The position numbers and the translations under genes are program-made. Positions 36,334 to 48,527 of a DNA stretch of 64,000 bases are shown piece after piece (position 1 is the stretch's first letter; every line of letters starts with the position of its first letter). The DNA is from Terramyces sp. JEL0728 (lineage: Eukaryota > Chytridiomycota > Chytridiomycetes > Rhizophydiales > Terramycetaceae). The DNA is taken from the NCBI GenBank assembly GCA_027603945.1, contig JADIIU010000044.1, positions 1 through 64,000 of the forward strand, in the 5' to 3' direction. A model generated the notes under the pieces. That model did no database searches, was not told where the DNA came from, and worked only from the letters and a program-made list of their open reading frames with translations.

Positions 36334-37891
36334 ATGATAAAGGCAGCCCAACTCGATCCTTCGTTAATACTACCATACGAAATTGTCATAAAGATTTTAC
36401 TATACCTTCCTTCAATCGCTCACCTGCAAGCAGTCAGCAAATCCTTCAGAAATGTCATTAACAGCAATATGATATGGACGCTAATTTTACACAGAGAAAA
36501 CAAATTCAAAGAGCAGCCAGTTTTACAACTATCGAAGGAGTATGTAAAATATTCAAAATCGCCTCGCTTAATGTTTAAAGAGCTCTGTTTGCTCTCTTTG
36601 AAATATTCTAATCCTCCAAATGTAATTGAAATCGGAATTGTGGAATCAACTCGGGATCACAGAAATCAAAGCATAGGAGAAACCATTGATGATTTGCAAA
36701 CAACATTTTGGTCTTCCAAAGGATCCGAGATGGATGTGGATGAATTTTTGGACTATCAAATGATTTCAAAGTGTTTAATTACCAGAATTGAAATTAAACC
36801 ATTTTTGGCTCAGTTTCAATCCGGATTGCCCTGTTATGCTCCCAGATGTGTTTCATTTTCTGTTGGCTGCAGCCAAGATGAATATCATTTCCATTCCAAA
36901 GAATTTCCAATGATCAATACAAACAGTAAGCGATGCTAATATTAGAACTGCAAGTGTTTGAAATCGAACCTCAGATTGGTAAATATGTTCGAGTAAATTT
37001 AATTGGAAAAGTACAAACACAGCCGCTTGATGATTTATACTATACCTGCCTTGAAAAAGTAGAAATACTTGGAATCCCAGTATGTAAGAGTGTATTCCAG
37101 CATTATACCGAATTGCAAGCAGTTTTCCAAAACTGGGCTTTGGACAGAAACGAGTCTCTCATGGATGACGATTATAATTTGAATACTTCGGATATGGATA
37201 AGGAAGCACTAGCATATGATGAATGCACAGAGCTACTCAAACAGCGTGAATTCGATAAAGTAGTTTCAATGATGTTTTCAGCAAAGAAGCAAAGTTCCAA
37301 GTTGAGGTCTCCAGAATTCTTGAATATTTATGAATCTTTTGCAAAAGAACACATAAAAGCTTGCGAGCTATTTTTCAACTATGCAATCAATCGGATTAAC
37401 GGCAGAGAGCGTTTCACACATGCGGAAGCATTACTGATAGGTACATGCATTTAATTTAGGCCGACTGTCGATAATGTTCAACGAATACCGTATACTAATA
37501 TCTGGCATTCAAAGACAACAAGTAACTTATCCTAATATAGATTGAATGCACTCTGGATTTAGGACTTATGTTTGAACAGGCAAACCCAGAAATTTCATAT
37601 GTCGTTTATAGAATTGGTGGAATAGCACAAAAGGAGTTTGAAATGCTCATAAAAGCTGGAAAGTATGACCAAGCAGCTGTTTTCGTTTATGAAAGATTTG
37701 CAAACTCTGATTATCATAACGAATTAGCAAGAATGAGCGACAATTATGGATTAAAAATTACAGCGAGGATCACAAAGACCCTTTTGACATTTGAAGTACT
37801 TTCTGATGATATTTTGGATTCAATAATGACGGTGTTTGAACATGACAACCACACTACCTTTGCTGAACATCTGCTTGAATTAAGCCAATAA
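36334..37891 (+). CDS. F-box protein with galactose-binding-like middle domain
   Basis: Exons 36334-36925, 36946-37440, 37460-37521 and 37541-37891 give 499 residues; introns are 20, 19 and 19 nt. An F-box sits at residues 12-50 (LPYEIVIKILLYLPSIAHLQAVSKSFRNVI), implying an SCF ubiquitin-ligase substrate adaptor. A beta-sandwich-like region near 150-250 (SRCVSFSVGCS-type, then LQVFEIEPQIGKYVRVNLIGK) resembles discoidin/F5-8 folds. The C-terminal 250 residues are helical and unassigned. Substrate unknown. Confidence 0.82.
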
Positions 37892-37924
37892 AATGTTAAT
37901 TTGTATTTAAAACTGATGTATTCA

Positions 37925-39237
37925 TTAATCTGCAAGCTCATCCACCTCATCTTCAGAACCTTCCTCTTCCTCTTCAGGACTCTGAATCATTTCCAAGATT
38001 GGATTCAATCTAGTTTCTCTCCAAAAATCATCCGTATATGGATTTTTTGGATCGTCAGCAGTTGGTGGTGCCAGCCAATAATTTAAGGCAACATGGGGTT
38101 CACTTTTTCCAAACGATGTAACTTCATGGAACCATCCTGCAGGCAAGTACAGCGTTTCATTTGGAAGTAAGTCAACTATTACTTTTGAGGCTTTGGAAAT
38201 CAGTGGGAATTCTTTTGATTCTTTCCCAGCCATGATTTCAACAGGAACTCTGCTAAACGATGGCGGATTTTCAGATTCATCAATCTTTTGTTTCTTGTTT
38301 GCAGATTCATTTGATATTGTCCTCTTATTTCCCTTTTCTTGATGCTCTTCTAAATCCAAAGCCAACCCACCTTCAATTTTGAACATTTCATCCATCAGCT
38401 ACAATTATAACCAATTACCTCATCCAAAACCTTTTCCAATTCTTCTTTATCTTCCTCATCAGCGTTTTCCAGAGCAAATTCTGCTTGTTCTACTTTCCAT
38501 CTAGCAACATCTATTAGATATGCCCCATCCCCACGAATCTTTTCGTTTTCATCATTCTCATATTCAATTAATCCGTTGCGGAATACTCTAGAAATCGTTC
38601 CGCAAGTGTACATTTTATCAGCATCTTTTGGAGAAAACAGAGTGAATCTCTTTCTTCCCTGCTTCAACAAGTAAAAATTGTCGTGAAAGTCATGATGCAG
38701 TCCAGTAGTAGCCCCCTTTTCTGATCCCATTCCAATCCAGAGATTGATTTGAAACAGTATTAATCCGCTGAAAATATCCAATGCAAACGGAATATTTGAA
38801 ATCATGAAATCCAGTGGTGGAGCAGCAAAAGATTTAATTAATTTCTCTTGCACCTCAACTTCTTCTGCATCATCCTCGCTATCTGATCCAAGGTCTTCCT
38901 CTTCGTCAATTTCGTCGTCTTCTTGATATTGGGTGGTAAGGTACAAGTTTCCTTTTGGCAGTTCCTCTACAAACTCTGCAAATTTCATCTTGGTCCTAGT
39001 ATTACCATGCCCGAATGATCCATTCTTTTTCCTTTCTACTTGGACTACTCTATCTCCACAAGTAGATTTCAGATGATCCAAGGTTAGCCAATCTAACGCT
39101 GCAGGGAATCCGGTAAGAATGCAGGGGGTTCTTGTGATGATATATTTTTCAAAGAATTCAACTGGATCAATGTTTACATCTACACGACTGATTTTCCAGT
39201 TGTTTTTAGGATGAAATCCAGTGTATTCCAACTTCAT
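37925..39237 (-). CDS. JmjC-domain 2-oxoglutarate dioxygenase
   Basis: Exons (minus) 38419-39237 and 37925-38398 (20-nt intron) give 430 residues. The ATG at 39237 begins MKLEYTGFHP. The cupin core has WIGMGSEKGATTGLHHDFHD (Fe ligands H-x-D), YLLKQGRKRFTLFSP and the distal His in LYLPAGWFHEV, with VALNYW after it. This places it with the small JMJD4/5/7-type hydroxylases rather than large chromatin demethylases. Acidic low-complexity inserts (near residue 120 and at the C-terminus) flank the core. Substrate unknown. Confidence 0.9.
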
Positions 39238-39411
39238 TTTTGCAGACAAAAAAATTTATTAGGAAATCCTCTCATTAGCCTGAATGAATTATCGATAAGT
39301 TAGATGATCGCACTCCTCAATTCAATCGTACTCTACAACTTTGGCTTGATTTTAAATTCACAAATATCTGAGGATTCAAGCGATTTTGATTAGGTGAAAC
39401 TTTTCTCCACG

Positions 39412-39756
39412 ATGTCGTTCAATCCACTTGATAGAAGTCCCACCCTGCAAAAAATAAATAGAGATATTACCCCATTCAGAAAGGATGAATTGATGAAAAT
39501 CGCATTGGCAGACGAAAAACCTCCAAAACCATTGCCAAGTGCCTGCTGTGGAAGTTCCTGCGACCCTTGTGTACTTACGCTGTATGCCCAAGAACTAAAA
39601 ATATGGAAAGAGTGTCACCATGAAAAGTGGAATAAAATACAGCTGGAGGATACAAGCGAGCTGAAAACTGATTCAAAAACACAGAACAAATTGGAAACCA
39701 ATGAACAGTCCTTGAAAAAATCAGGTAGTTGGAATATATTAAAATTGGATTGGTGA
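39412..39756 (+). CDS. OXLD1-like protein (oxidoreductase-like domain, PF09791)
   Basis: A 114-residue, single-exon protein. The diagnostic segment is KPPKPLPSACCGSSCDPC followed by VLTLYAQELKIWKE, the Cys-rich oxidoreductase-like domain found in small, probably mitochondrial eukaryotic proteins. The ATG at 39412 is the first in frame. Its TGA (39754-39756) directly abuts the stop codon of the next, convergent gene (39757-39759). Confidence 0.85.
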   Translation: MSFNPLDRSPTLQKINRDITPFRKDELMKIALADEKPPKPLPSACCGSSCDPCVLTLYAQELKIWKECHHEKWNKIQLEDTSELKTDSKTQNKLETNEQSLKKSGSWNILKLDW

Positions 39757-40080
39757 TTACAGTCTACCACTAGCCTCAACCAATTTGTTGTATATTTGAG
39801 TTGTCGTTTTGCAATCGTTGATTGCCAATTCTGCTTCTTTATCGCCTTTGATTTCAATTTTGCATTCGTCTGCGAATTCAGTAGTGAATTTGATTTCTCT
39901 ATTATTGTCGTATATTCTTGGTAATTCATTGACATAAAAAGAGGAAATTGGACCCAACAGCTTGCACGTCTCTTTACCAAAAACGACTTTTATCTGCTTG
40001 ATTGACGGAAACTTCTGTATTCCATTTCCTGCTTTTAAATTGGCTTGAAGGGCTCTGAACCCAAATGTTGCGATTGACAT
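39757..40080 (-). CDS. Mitochondrial ribosomal L51/S25/CI-B8-fold protein
   Basis: A 107-residue single-exon protein with the thioredoxin-like L51/S25/CI-B8 pattern: SIKQIKVVFGKE, FYVNELPRIYDNN and a C-terminal NDCKTTTQIYNKLVEASG. This family covers mitoribosomal mS25, mL43 and mL61 and complex-I NDUFA2. The length and N-terminus (GFRALQANLKAGNGIQKFP) best suit a mitoribosomal subunit such as mS25 or mL61. Zero spacing from the OXLD1-like gene. Confidence 0.75.
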   Translation of the reverse strand: MSIATFGFRALQANLKAGNGIQKFPSIKQIKVVFGKETCKLLGPISSFYVNELPRIYDNNREIKFTTEFADECKIEIKGDKEAELAINDCKTTTQIYNKLVEASGRL

Positions 40081-40165
40081 TTTAAAAAATTTTTAAAAAT
40101 GAATTCGAATATTACAATTATCTAGAGACAGCTGGCATAATACCGTTTATTTGTAATATTCGTGA

Positions 40166-41475
40166 ATGGCGAGTGAGGTGATTGAAATAGATCATGATCT
40201 GTATATTATTCACCACCATATTATAGTGCTCCTGAAATTGATGCTGCTGAAATTGATGCTGCTGAAAAAGAACCTTTAAAAATGCGTGTCCAAATAATAT
40301 TTTCCTATCGGACAAAATCTATGAATCAAAACAAACTTGTTGAAACTTCATTTCAAGTTTACTTTTTCTTTCAGGTATTTAAAAAGTATCTGGAAATTCC
40401 AGATTTCTCTCCAATGGATCTGGAAATGGCGATATTTGGGGAAATCCTTGCAACTGATTATCAAATTGACAAGAAAAAGGAAGGAGGAATGGATGCGATT
40501 TCAAATGAAACAAAAGTTGCGGAAGCAAAGGAAGCAACTGCTGAAAAAGAAGATATCATGCAAGATTGGATGGATAACAAGGAATTACAGGATGGTCTCT
40601 TGGAACACTTGATTGAAGCCCTATTGCCTTTAATTAGTCCGCAGAAAAAATACAACTATCAGACTTGGCCTTATTTATTAAAGAAAGCAATTGATCAAAA
40701 TTTGCATGATTTCTATCACCACGAAAACCCATTGAAAGTTACATATTCAATGAAATTTGATAGTATTCAGAGAAACGAACATCCATTTTATATACTTCCT
40801 GCGTTGGATAAGCTTCAAATATTGAATTACCTTTGTATGTGGAGCTTATCTGAAGGTTCAATCAAGCAGGCAATAAATGATGCCGCAGCTAAAAAGGACG
40901 CTGGGCTATTGGTAAGCCATTGCGTACTAATCATAGAGAGGAACCCCTTGCGGCTTTGATAGAAACAAGAACAAGATCTGGCATGTTGGCCAAACATCAA
41001 GACTGTACTTTCAAAACAAGACCAAATGGGCCATTGTTTCGTCTTCAATTGAAGAATTGGAGGTATTTGGCGATCATTTATGGCCAATTGGCCCTGAAGG
41101 TATTTCTATCTAACTTGGGTTTCTTGAAGGCTCACATCAATTCACAGATAACCATACCCTTGAAAGAACAAAGAGAAAAAGAAAGAATTGAAAAGCAATT
41201 GGAAAAAGAGCGCAGAGAAAGGTTGGAAGAAGCCAAACGGTTGAAATTGGAAAGATTAAAAAAAAGGAGAGAAATTGATATGGATTACAAAGCCAATACT
41301 AGGAAAAGAGCTAAACAAACTAATTTCAAAGCTTACTTTGCTAGCGAAAGCGACAGCGAAGAAGACTATGTTCCTAGATCGCGTAGAGTGATTGAAACCT
41401 CAGACAGTGAAGGTACCTCGTGTTAATGTAGACAAAGAAAACGAATCTGATAATATGGATCCATTGCTAGCATGA
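40166..41475 (+). CDS. DDT-WHIM chromatin-remodelling-type protein (RSF1-like)
   Basis: Model: exons 40166-40200, 40227-40911, 40937-41062, 41100-41412 and 41432-41475, 400 residues. A DDT-like domain (VFKKYLEIPDFSPMDLEMAIFG...LPALDKLQILNYLCMWSLSEG) is followed by a WHIM motif (RGTPCGFDRNKNKIWHVGQ...LYFQNKTKWAIVSSSIEELE), a K/E-rich coiled coil and an acidic-basic tail. Such proteins partner ISWI-type remodelers. Introns here are atypical: 26, 25, 37 and 19 nt. The 37-nt intron (41063-41099) could instead be a 19-nt GT-GG intron at 41100-41118; the canonical form gives a better WHIM. The first exon is least certain (alternative start 40282). Confidence 0.8.
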
Positions 41476-41833
41476 GGCTGCATTCACCGATAATAAATAT
41501 TGGAGTTAACGATTTTAGATTCTGCTTAACCCTAACCCTTGGCACTTTAAATAACAAAAAAAATATCGAAAAGTTATCCAACCAATTCTAAAAACCGATG
41601 ACGAGCGGAATGTAAAAGTTCAACCCGACTTCTTGTACGAGAGGTCTGCGGTTCGAGATACTTTATAATTGCACACCTTTCCATCACCTTGTTACATGTA
41701 AAGATGCATTTTACAATCTGAGGTTTTATTGGTTGGTTTTTGAGGACTGAATTCCCAATTGGATTCAACACAGGCATGTCATATAGCCAAAGGATTATTG
41801 TCATAAATTATCGTTCAAATTTATTACATACGC
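41476..41833. other. Convergent intergenic region with a telomere-like motif
   Basis: About 360 bp between two stop codons. It contains TTAACCCTAACCCTT at 41526-41540. A 76-codon minus-strand frame (41574-41804) begins with ATG but matches nothing I know. Confidence 0.45.
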
Positions 41834-42580
41834 TCATTCTTTACAGTCACTCTTCTTGTACTCTTGGATCGGAGTAGAAAATGCAGCTTTTCTCCCAAAT
41901 GAGACGCTGGCTGCACTACATTCTTTTCCAGCATGGTCTGTCCAGAAAGTAATTGGCTTGTCAAACTTTTTTCTCAATTCCTGCAGTCAAAGTTTACTTA
42001 CTTCTAGAGGAAGCTCTGCTCCTAATTTGCGAGTAGGTGGGAATATTTCAGAGTGAGCAAAATCACCAGAAGTCGTAGTTTCCCAGTGGTTTCCTGCATC
42101 GCTCTTGGCAACCTGGTCTTCATGCCTACATTATTACAGATTACATTGCGCGTTTAACCAATTCAGCTTCTAGCAATTGCCGTCTCTTTCCCAAGCTCAT
42201 TTGAACAGGCCTTAGTGACGCGGAATACGCATCTGAATGAGTCGTGTGGTATGATGGTTTATCCTTGCTGTTATTCTTCAGGATATCCTGCTTTAATAAT
42301 CATATACATCGTGCCCTTGCTTGGACAAGAGGATAATATTTGACCTTTCTTTCATAATTTTATCTCCTACAGCACGCTCTTCAACCCAGTTGTCTAACAG
42401 TGTCGCTCCGACTCCATTATGCTTGTTCCATGCTGAGGAATGTCCAGATTGTTGTCTCATTATCAAGTTACTTGTAAAAAGTTTGACACACGTCATTCTG
42501 GTAGATGGCCAATCAAAACAATCGCAAGTAAAATTGAATTCCATTGTCTCCAGAAAATCAAATCCATTCTTTATTCCCAT
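41834..42580 (-). CDS. Probable axonemal microtubule-inner protein, SPAG8-like
   Basis: Exons (minus) 42308-42580, 42145-42287, 42002-42125 and 41834-41980 (introns 20, 19, 21 nt) give 228 residues. Recognisable features are the GHSSAWNKH...TLLDNWVEERA segment, the HTTHSDAY motif and the terminal FSTPIQEY, the kind of Thr-Tyr-rich short motifs seen in cilia-associated microtubule inner proteins; SPAG8-like is my best guess. If right, the organism makes a flagellum at some stage. No enzymatic domain is visible. An in-frame ATG at codon 13 is an alternative start. The ATG is 18 bp from that of the divergent MARK kinase. Confidence 0.55.
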
Positions 42581-42598
42581 TTCTTCACAACATTAAGG

Positions 42599-44493
<1,895 letters not shown>

Positions 44494-44676
44494 AGGTAAG
44501 TGAAGCTAACCTAGATGGATCAAATCTCTCGTATTGCCAATACCAATAAAATTATATTTGTTGATTTCTTAATATTTGTAACAAGTGTTTACAAGTGCAC
44601 GGAAATATATTTCTGCTTAAGCCTGTCAGCTGATGTGCTATTCGCTTGTGAAATCGGGCCAACCGACTTTGACAAA

Positions 44677-46318
44677 ATGTCATCTTACACTCGTCAAGAA
44701 GTTGCAACCCACAGTTCAGATAAAAGCGCATGGATCATCATTGATTCGATTGTATACGATATCACAAAGTTTGCTTCTTTGCATCCGTAATCTAATTCTA
44801 AAAGTAGTGGAGGTGAATTGTTGATTTTGGAACATGCGGGAAAGGATGCAACCGAAATCTTTTACGCATTCCACAGACAAGATGTCTTGCAAAAATACAA
44901 GCGATTGCAAATTGGATCTATCACCAATGAAAAGCAACAAATAATCCAGAACACTCCGGGATCAATTTCCCAAGTTCCTTATGCAGAACCAAGCTCTTTG
45001 CAAGGTATGTACCCGGCAATCAACCACCATGGACTTGATACTAACGTTAGGCTTCCACTCTCCATACTTTAATGAAAGTCACAAAAAGTTCAGACAAGCT
45101 GTCAGACACTTTGTACAGACTGAAATCTTGCCTGAAGCAGCCTCTTTCGATGATGCTGGAAAGGTTGCTTCCAAAGAAATGTTTAAAAAGATGGGAGAAT
45201 TCGGATTATTGGCCACTAGAATGGGACCAGGTCCTCACTTGAAAGCATTCAAACTACCAGGAGGTGTAAAGCCTGAAGAATTTGATTATTTCCATGAACA
45301 AATTGCTCACGAGGAAGTTTGCACGCTTGGATATCCAGGATATCAAGATTCACTTGGAACTGGAATGGTGATTGGACTACCTCCTGTCATGAACTTTGCA
45401 AGAAAGGAAGTCAGAGACAAGGTAGTTAGGGAAGTTTTGACTGGACAAAAAACCATCAGTTTGGCTATCAGTGAACCAAACGCCGGGTCGGATGTAGCTG
45501 CTATTGCTACCACTGCTGTTAAGACTCCTGACGGCAAACACTACATTGTAAACGGAGTAAAGAAATGGATTACAAATGGAAGCTTCAGTGACTATTTCTC
45601 CACTGCTGTCTTGACTGGAAAGGGACACGGAGGAATTTCCATGTTGCTCATTGAAAGAACTGAAGGAGTCGAAACTAAAGGAATCAAGACCTCTTATTCA
45701 TCATCTGCCGGAACTGCTTACATCATATTTGAAAATGTCAAAGTTCCTGTTGAAAACCTTTTGGGTAAAGAAGGAGGTGGCTTCCTAGTAATTATGGTAA
45801 TCTTTTGTTAATGTAGTTCAACTTTAACCATGAAAGATGGTTCATTGTAGCCGGCATGGTTGCAGCATCCAGAAAGATTGTAGAAGAATGTTTCAAGTGG
45901 GCAAACCAAAGAAAGGTATTTGGAAAATCTTTGTTGGAACAGCCTGTTATTAGAAACAAATTGGCACACATGGTTAGTATTTATCTCACAATAGGTGTCC
46001 CAAGTTGAATCTACAAACAACTGGTTGGAAAACATCACTTATCAAATGACAAAAATGCCATACAAAGAGGCTGCGATAAAGTTGGGCGGTCCAATTGCTT
46101 TGTTGAAACTATTATCTACTCGTGTTGCGCACAATGTTGCAGACGAGTCCTGCCAAATCTTTGGTGGAAGAGGCATTACAAAGACTGGTATGGGCAGATA
46201 TGTTGAAGGATTCCAAAGAACTTACAAATTTGGTGCAATCCTTGGAGGCTCTGAAGAAATTATGGCTGATCTTGGTATCCGCCAAGCAATGCGCAATTTC
46301 CCTAACGCTAGATTGTAA
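44677..46318 (+). CDS. Cytochrome b5 / acyl-CoA dehydrogenase fusion
   Basis: Exons 44677-44786, 44808-45004, 45051-45796, 45817-45972 and 45995-46318 give 510 residues. Residues 1-75 are a cytochrome b5 domain (YDITKFASLHPGGELLILE with the first heme His, the second in YAFHRQD). The remainder is an acyl-CoA dehydrogenase: ISLAISEPNAGSDVAAI (FAD/substrate binding), VNGVKKWITNG, VEGFQRTYKFGAILGGSEEI and an ARL end. This fusion is typical of fungi and probably oxidises a CoA ester with b5 as acceptor. Introns are 21, 46, 20 and 22 nt; the 46-nt one has the yeast-like GTATGT...TACTAAC...TAG. The frame is open upstream to ATG 44515. Confidence 0.94.
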
Positions 46319-46386
46319 TAAATTCAGTTTTACTTTTCACTTGTGGATAAAGTCCCGAGTCTTTTTTTTTGAATTTTTTTTTAAAA

Positions 46387-47565
46387 ATGGAGCATAAATT
46401 TCTAGTTGTTGCTGGCACATACGAACGACTACTTTATGGATTAAATGGATCATTTACAGACAAAGAACTTGTTCCTTCATTTATTTACCCTGCTCATATA
46501 TCTTGTATCACAGCTTTAGCTTGCACACCGCGATTTTTGGCAACAGGTTCGACCGATGAACATGTTAAACTCTACGACCTAAAAATCAGAAAGGAAATAG
46601 GATCCTTAATGCATCATAGCGGAACTATCACTGGTCTCTCTTTTGTTGGGAAACACCACCTTATCACAACTTCAGAGGATGGGTGCATCGGTATTGTTCG
46701 TACATCTGATTGGGAACATTTGAAGAGTTTGCAGGGCCATGCTGGGACAGTTGTTGGTCTGGATGTTCATCCAAGTGGAAAAGTTTTGCTAAGTGTTGGC
46801 AAAGATAAAACATTAAAATGCTGGGATTTGCAAAGAGCAATCTGCTCATTCTCAATGAAACTCTCTGCGCTTCCAAACAAGGTCAAGTGGTCTATTACAG
46901 GCACTCATTTTGCCGTATTCTTTGACAAAATGGTTCAAATTAATTGCTTGGACAGCGGAAAAGTCATTGGAAAGGTAGAGCAAAAGTTTAGAATTAACAG
47001 CGGGTGTTTTGCTCAAGTAGACGACGGGGAAGAAAAGATGGATGTAATTGTGATTGGAGGAGATGACAGAATGCTGAAAATCTTCAAATTGGATGGCACT
47101 TTGGTTGGTGTTTGGGAGTCGGGCCATGATTTTCGAGTCAAGGATCTGTCTTTATTGGAAGGTACAAACGTCCTGGCTACATGCGGATCAGATGGCACTA
47201 TTTTTGTTTGGCACCTGCAAGATTGCTTCAACCAACTTAAGGCAACTGGTGAAAATACCGCTAAAATTACTCCGCAGATATCCACTTACAATGCAAAGTG
47301 TAGACTAACTTGCATATGCATTGTTGATGCAAAAGATGTCAAACAAAAGAAAAAGCAAATAGAAGCGCAACAAGATTGGCCAGAGTCAGACTATGAGGCA
47401 ACCGAAAAGAAGCCAAAGATCAGTGTTACCTATGAAGATGGAAAACCAAAGACAGAAATCAAAAAGAAGATCAAGAAAATCAAAAAGAAGACAAACACAC
47501 TTACGATGGACAAGAAGGGGAAACCATTACGGTTTCCTAAGGCTTCAAAGAAGGGCAATAACTAA
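46387..47565 (+). CDS. MAK11: WD40 protein Mak11/PAK1IP1
   Basis: A 392-residue, intronless gene, unusual here for its length. It holds a WD40 propeller (LATGSTDEHVKLYDL, LITTSEDGCIGI, LLSVGKDKTLKCWDL, TCGSDGTIFVWHL) and ends in a Lys-rich tail (residues about 330-392) suiting nucleolar targeting. The family works in 60S ribosome assembly and interacts with PAK kinases. The ATG at 46387 (MEHKFLVVAGTYERLL) is the first in frame, 68 bp after the b5-ACAD stop. Absence of introns could reflect retroposition, but one gene does not show it. Confidence 0.92.
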   Translation: MEHKFLVVAGTYERLLYGLNGSFTDKELVPSFIYPAHISCITALACTPRFLATGSTDEHVKLYDLKIRKEIGSLMHHSGTITGLSFVGKHHLITTSEDGCIGIVRTSDWEHLKSLQGHAGTVVGLDVHPSGKVLLSVGKDKTLKCWDLQRAICSFSMKLSALPNKVKWSITGTHFAVFFDKMVQINCLDSGKVIGKVEQKFRINSGCFAQVDDGEEKMDVIVIGGDDRMLKIFKLDGTLVGVWESGHDFRVKDLSLLEGTNVLATCGSDGTIFVWHLQDCFNQLKATGENTAKITPQISTYNAKCRLTCICIVDAKDVKQKKKQIEAQQDWPESDYEATEKKPKISVTYEDGKPKTEIKKKIKKIKKKTNTLTMDKKGKPLRFPKASKKGNN

Positions 47566-47630
47566 TTTAATAAATGGCATTTATCTTCACATCTTGTCTA
47601 TTTTCCTCTGTATTTGGCTACCAGATTGTC

Positions 47631-47652
47631 GTGGATGGAAATTCCCATCCAC
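47631..47652. repeat. 22-bp near-palindrome
   Basis: GTGGATGG at 47631-47638 and CCATCCAC at 47645-47652 are exact inverted copies around a 6-bp centre. It lies in the 123-bp space between Mak11 and the EF-hand gene, 37 bp before the latter's ATG, so it could be an operator or a hairpin. Confidence 0.55.
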
Positions 47653-47688
47653 CTATGGATAAAGATAACCTTGCTTGATAAATATACC

Positions 47689-48370
47689 ATGAAGAATCCT
47701 CCAGCCAAAAACAAAGCTGTAGAAAAGAAACCTCAAAATAGAAAATCAGGTTTCTAATACTAACACCAGCTGTGCTAAATGAAGTTAAAAGATTGGCTGC
47801 AGCATTTGAAAAAGCCCAAGATGGAAGCGGAACTATTAACAAAGATCAATTCAAAAATGTATTCAACATTAACGCAGGTCTTGGCAGCCAACATTGTTCA
47901 TTGGTCAGCAGGAGCTCAGTTGCTGTTCTTAGAGAGATTGTTTGACGCATTTGACAGTGACAGGAGCGGAACGATCGACTACAATGAATTCATTACTGGG
48001 CTGACGGTTTATTTTGAAGGCAGCGATATTCAAAAGAGCGAACGTACGACTCATTAACGTAGTGACTTTTCAAATATACGATATCGACAAGAGCGGCGAT
48101 ATTCAACCGAAAGAATTGGTAAAAATAATGGCAGAGATGGTATGCTCTAAATAACAGTAGTATAGCAGCTATTACAAGACTGACAAGACCGATGAAGTCC
48201 AGAAAATTGTGCACCAGGTGTTTGAAGATTTAGACATCAATGGCGATGGCTCACTCGTAATTTTTTTGATTAACTGAAAGAGCATAAATGAATTTCGTTT
48301 GATGACGATCAAGGAGCCGCTTTTCACAGACTTTGTCGCGCAGTTCTTGGAAATTCCGAATCCAAATTAA
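47689..48370 (+). CDS. EF-hand calcium-binding protein (calcineurin B-like)
   Basis: Exons 47689-47749, 47770-47858, 47878-48043, 48063-48139, 48161-48256 and 48281-48370 give 192 residues. After a basic N-terminus come four EF-hand-like segments: a degenerate one (AQDGSGTINKDQF), then DSDRSGTIDYNEF, DIDKSGDIQPKEL and DINGDGSLSINEF, which keep the Ca2+ ligands. The layout resembles calcineurin B/CIB-type sensors, but the N-terminus lacks the MG of a myristoylated CNB. Introns are 20, 19, 19, 21 and 24 nt; intron 1 has donor GTTTCT. Partner unknown. Confidence 0.88.
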
Positions 48371-48527
48371 TAAACTTAATGCTTGCTGTCTGTACCAAAG
48401 CACATGCACATCCATTCTCTTTGCTGTCCTCGGTATTCGCTATGGTCCTTTGTTTCAGATCCCGACGCCCCAGCAGGCGCCATAAAAAATTAGTATATAA
48501 CCGAGTAGATTTTCTGAAATTCACATC

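Noticed and set aside
40912..40936. 13-nt intron GTACTAATCATAG in the DDT-WHIM gene
   Set aside because: In frame but below any plausible size; the 25-nt form from 40912 has a proper donor.
41100..41118. GT-GG intron in the DDT-WHIM gene
   Set aside because: A canonical 37-nt intron at 41063-41099 gives a more typical WHIM segment; kept only as an alternative.
41580..41700. tRNA-like GGTTCGAG near 41655
   Set aside because: The flanking bases cannot form a T-arm stem and no A box or acceptor stem is present.
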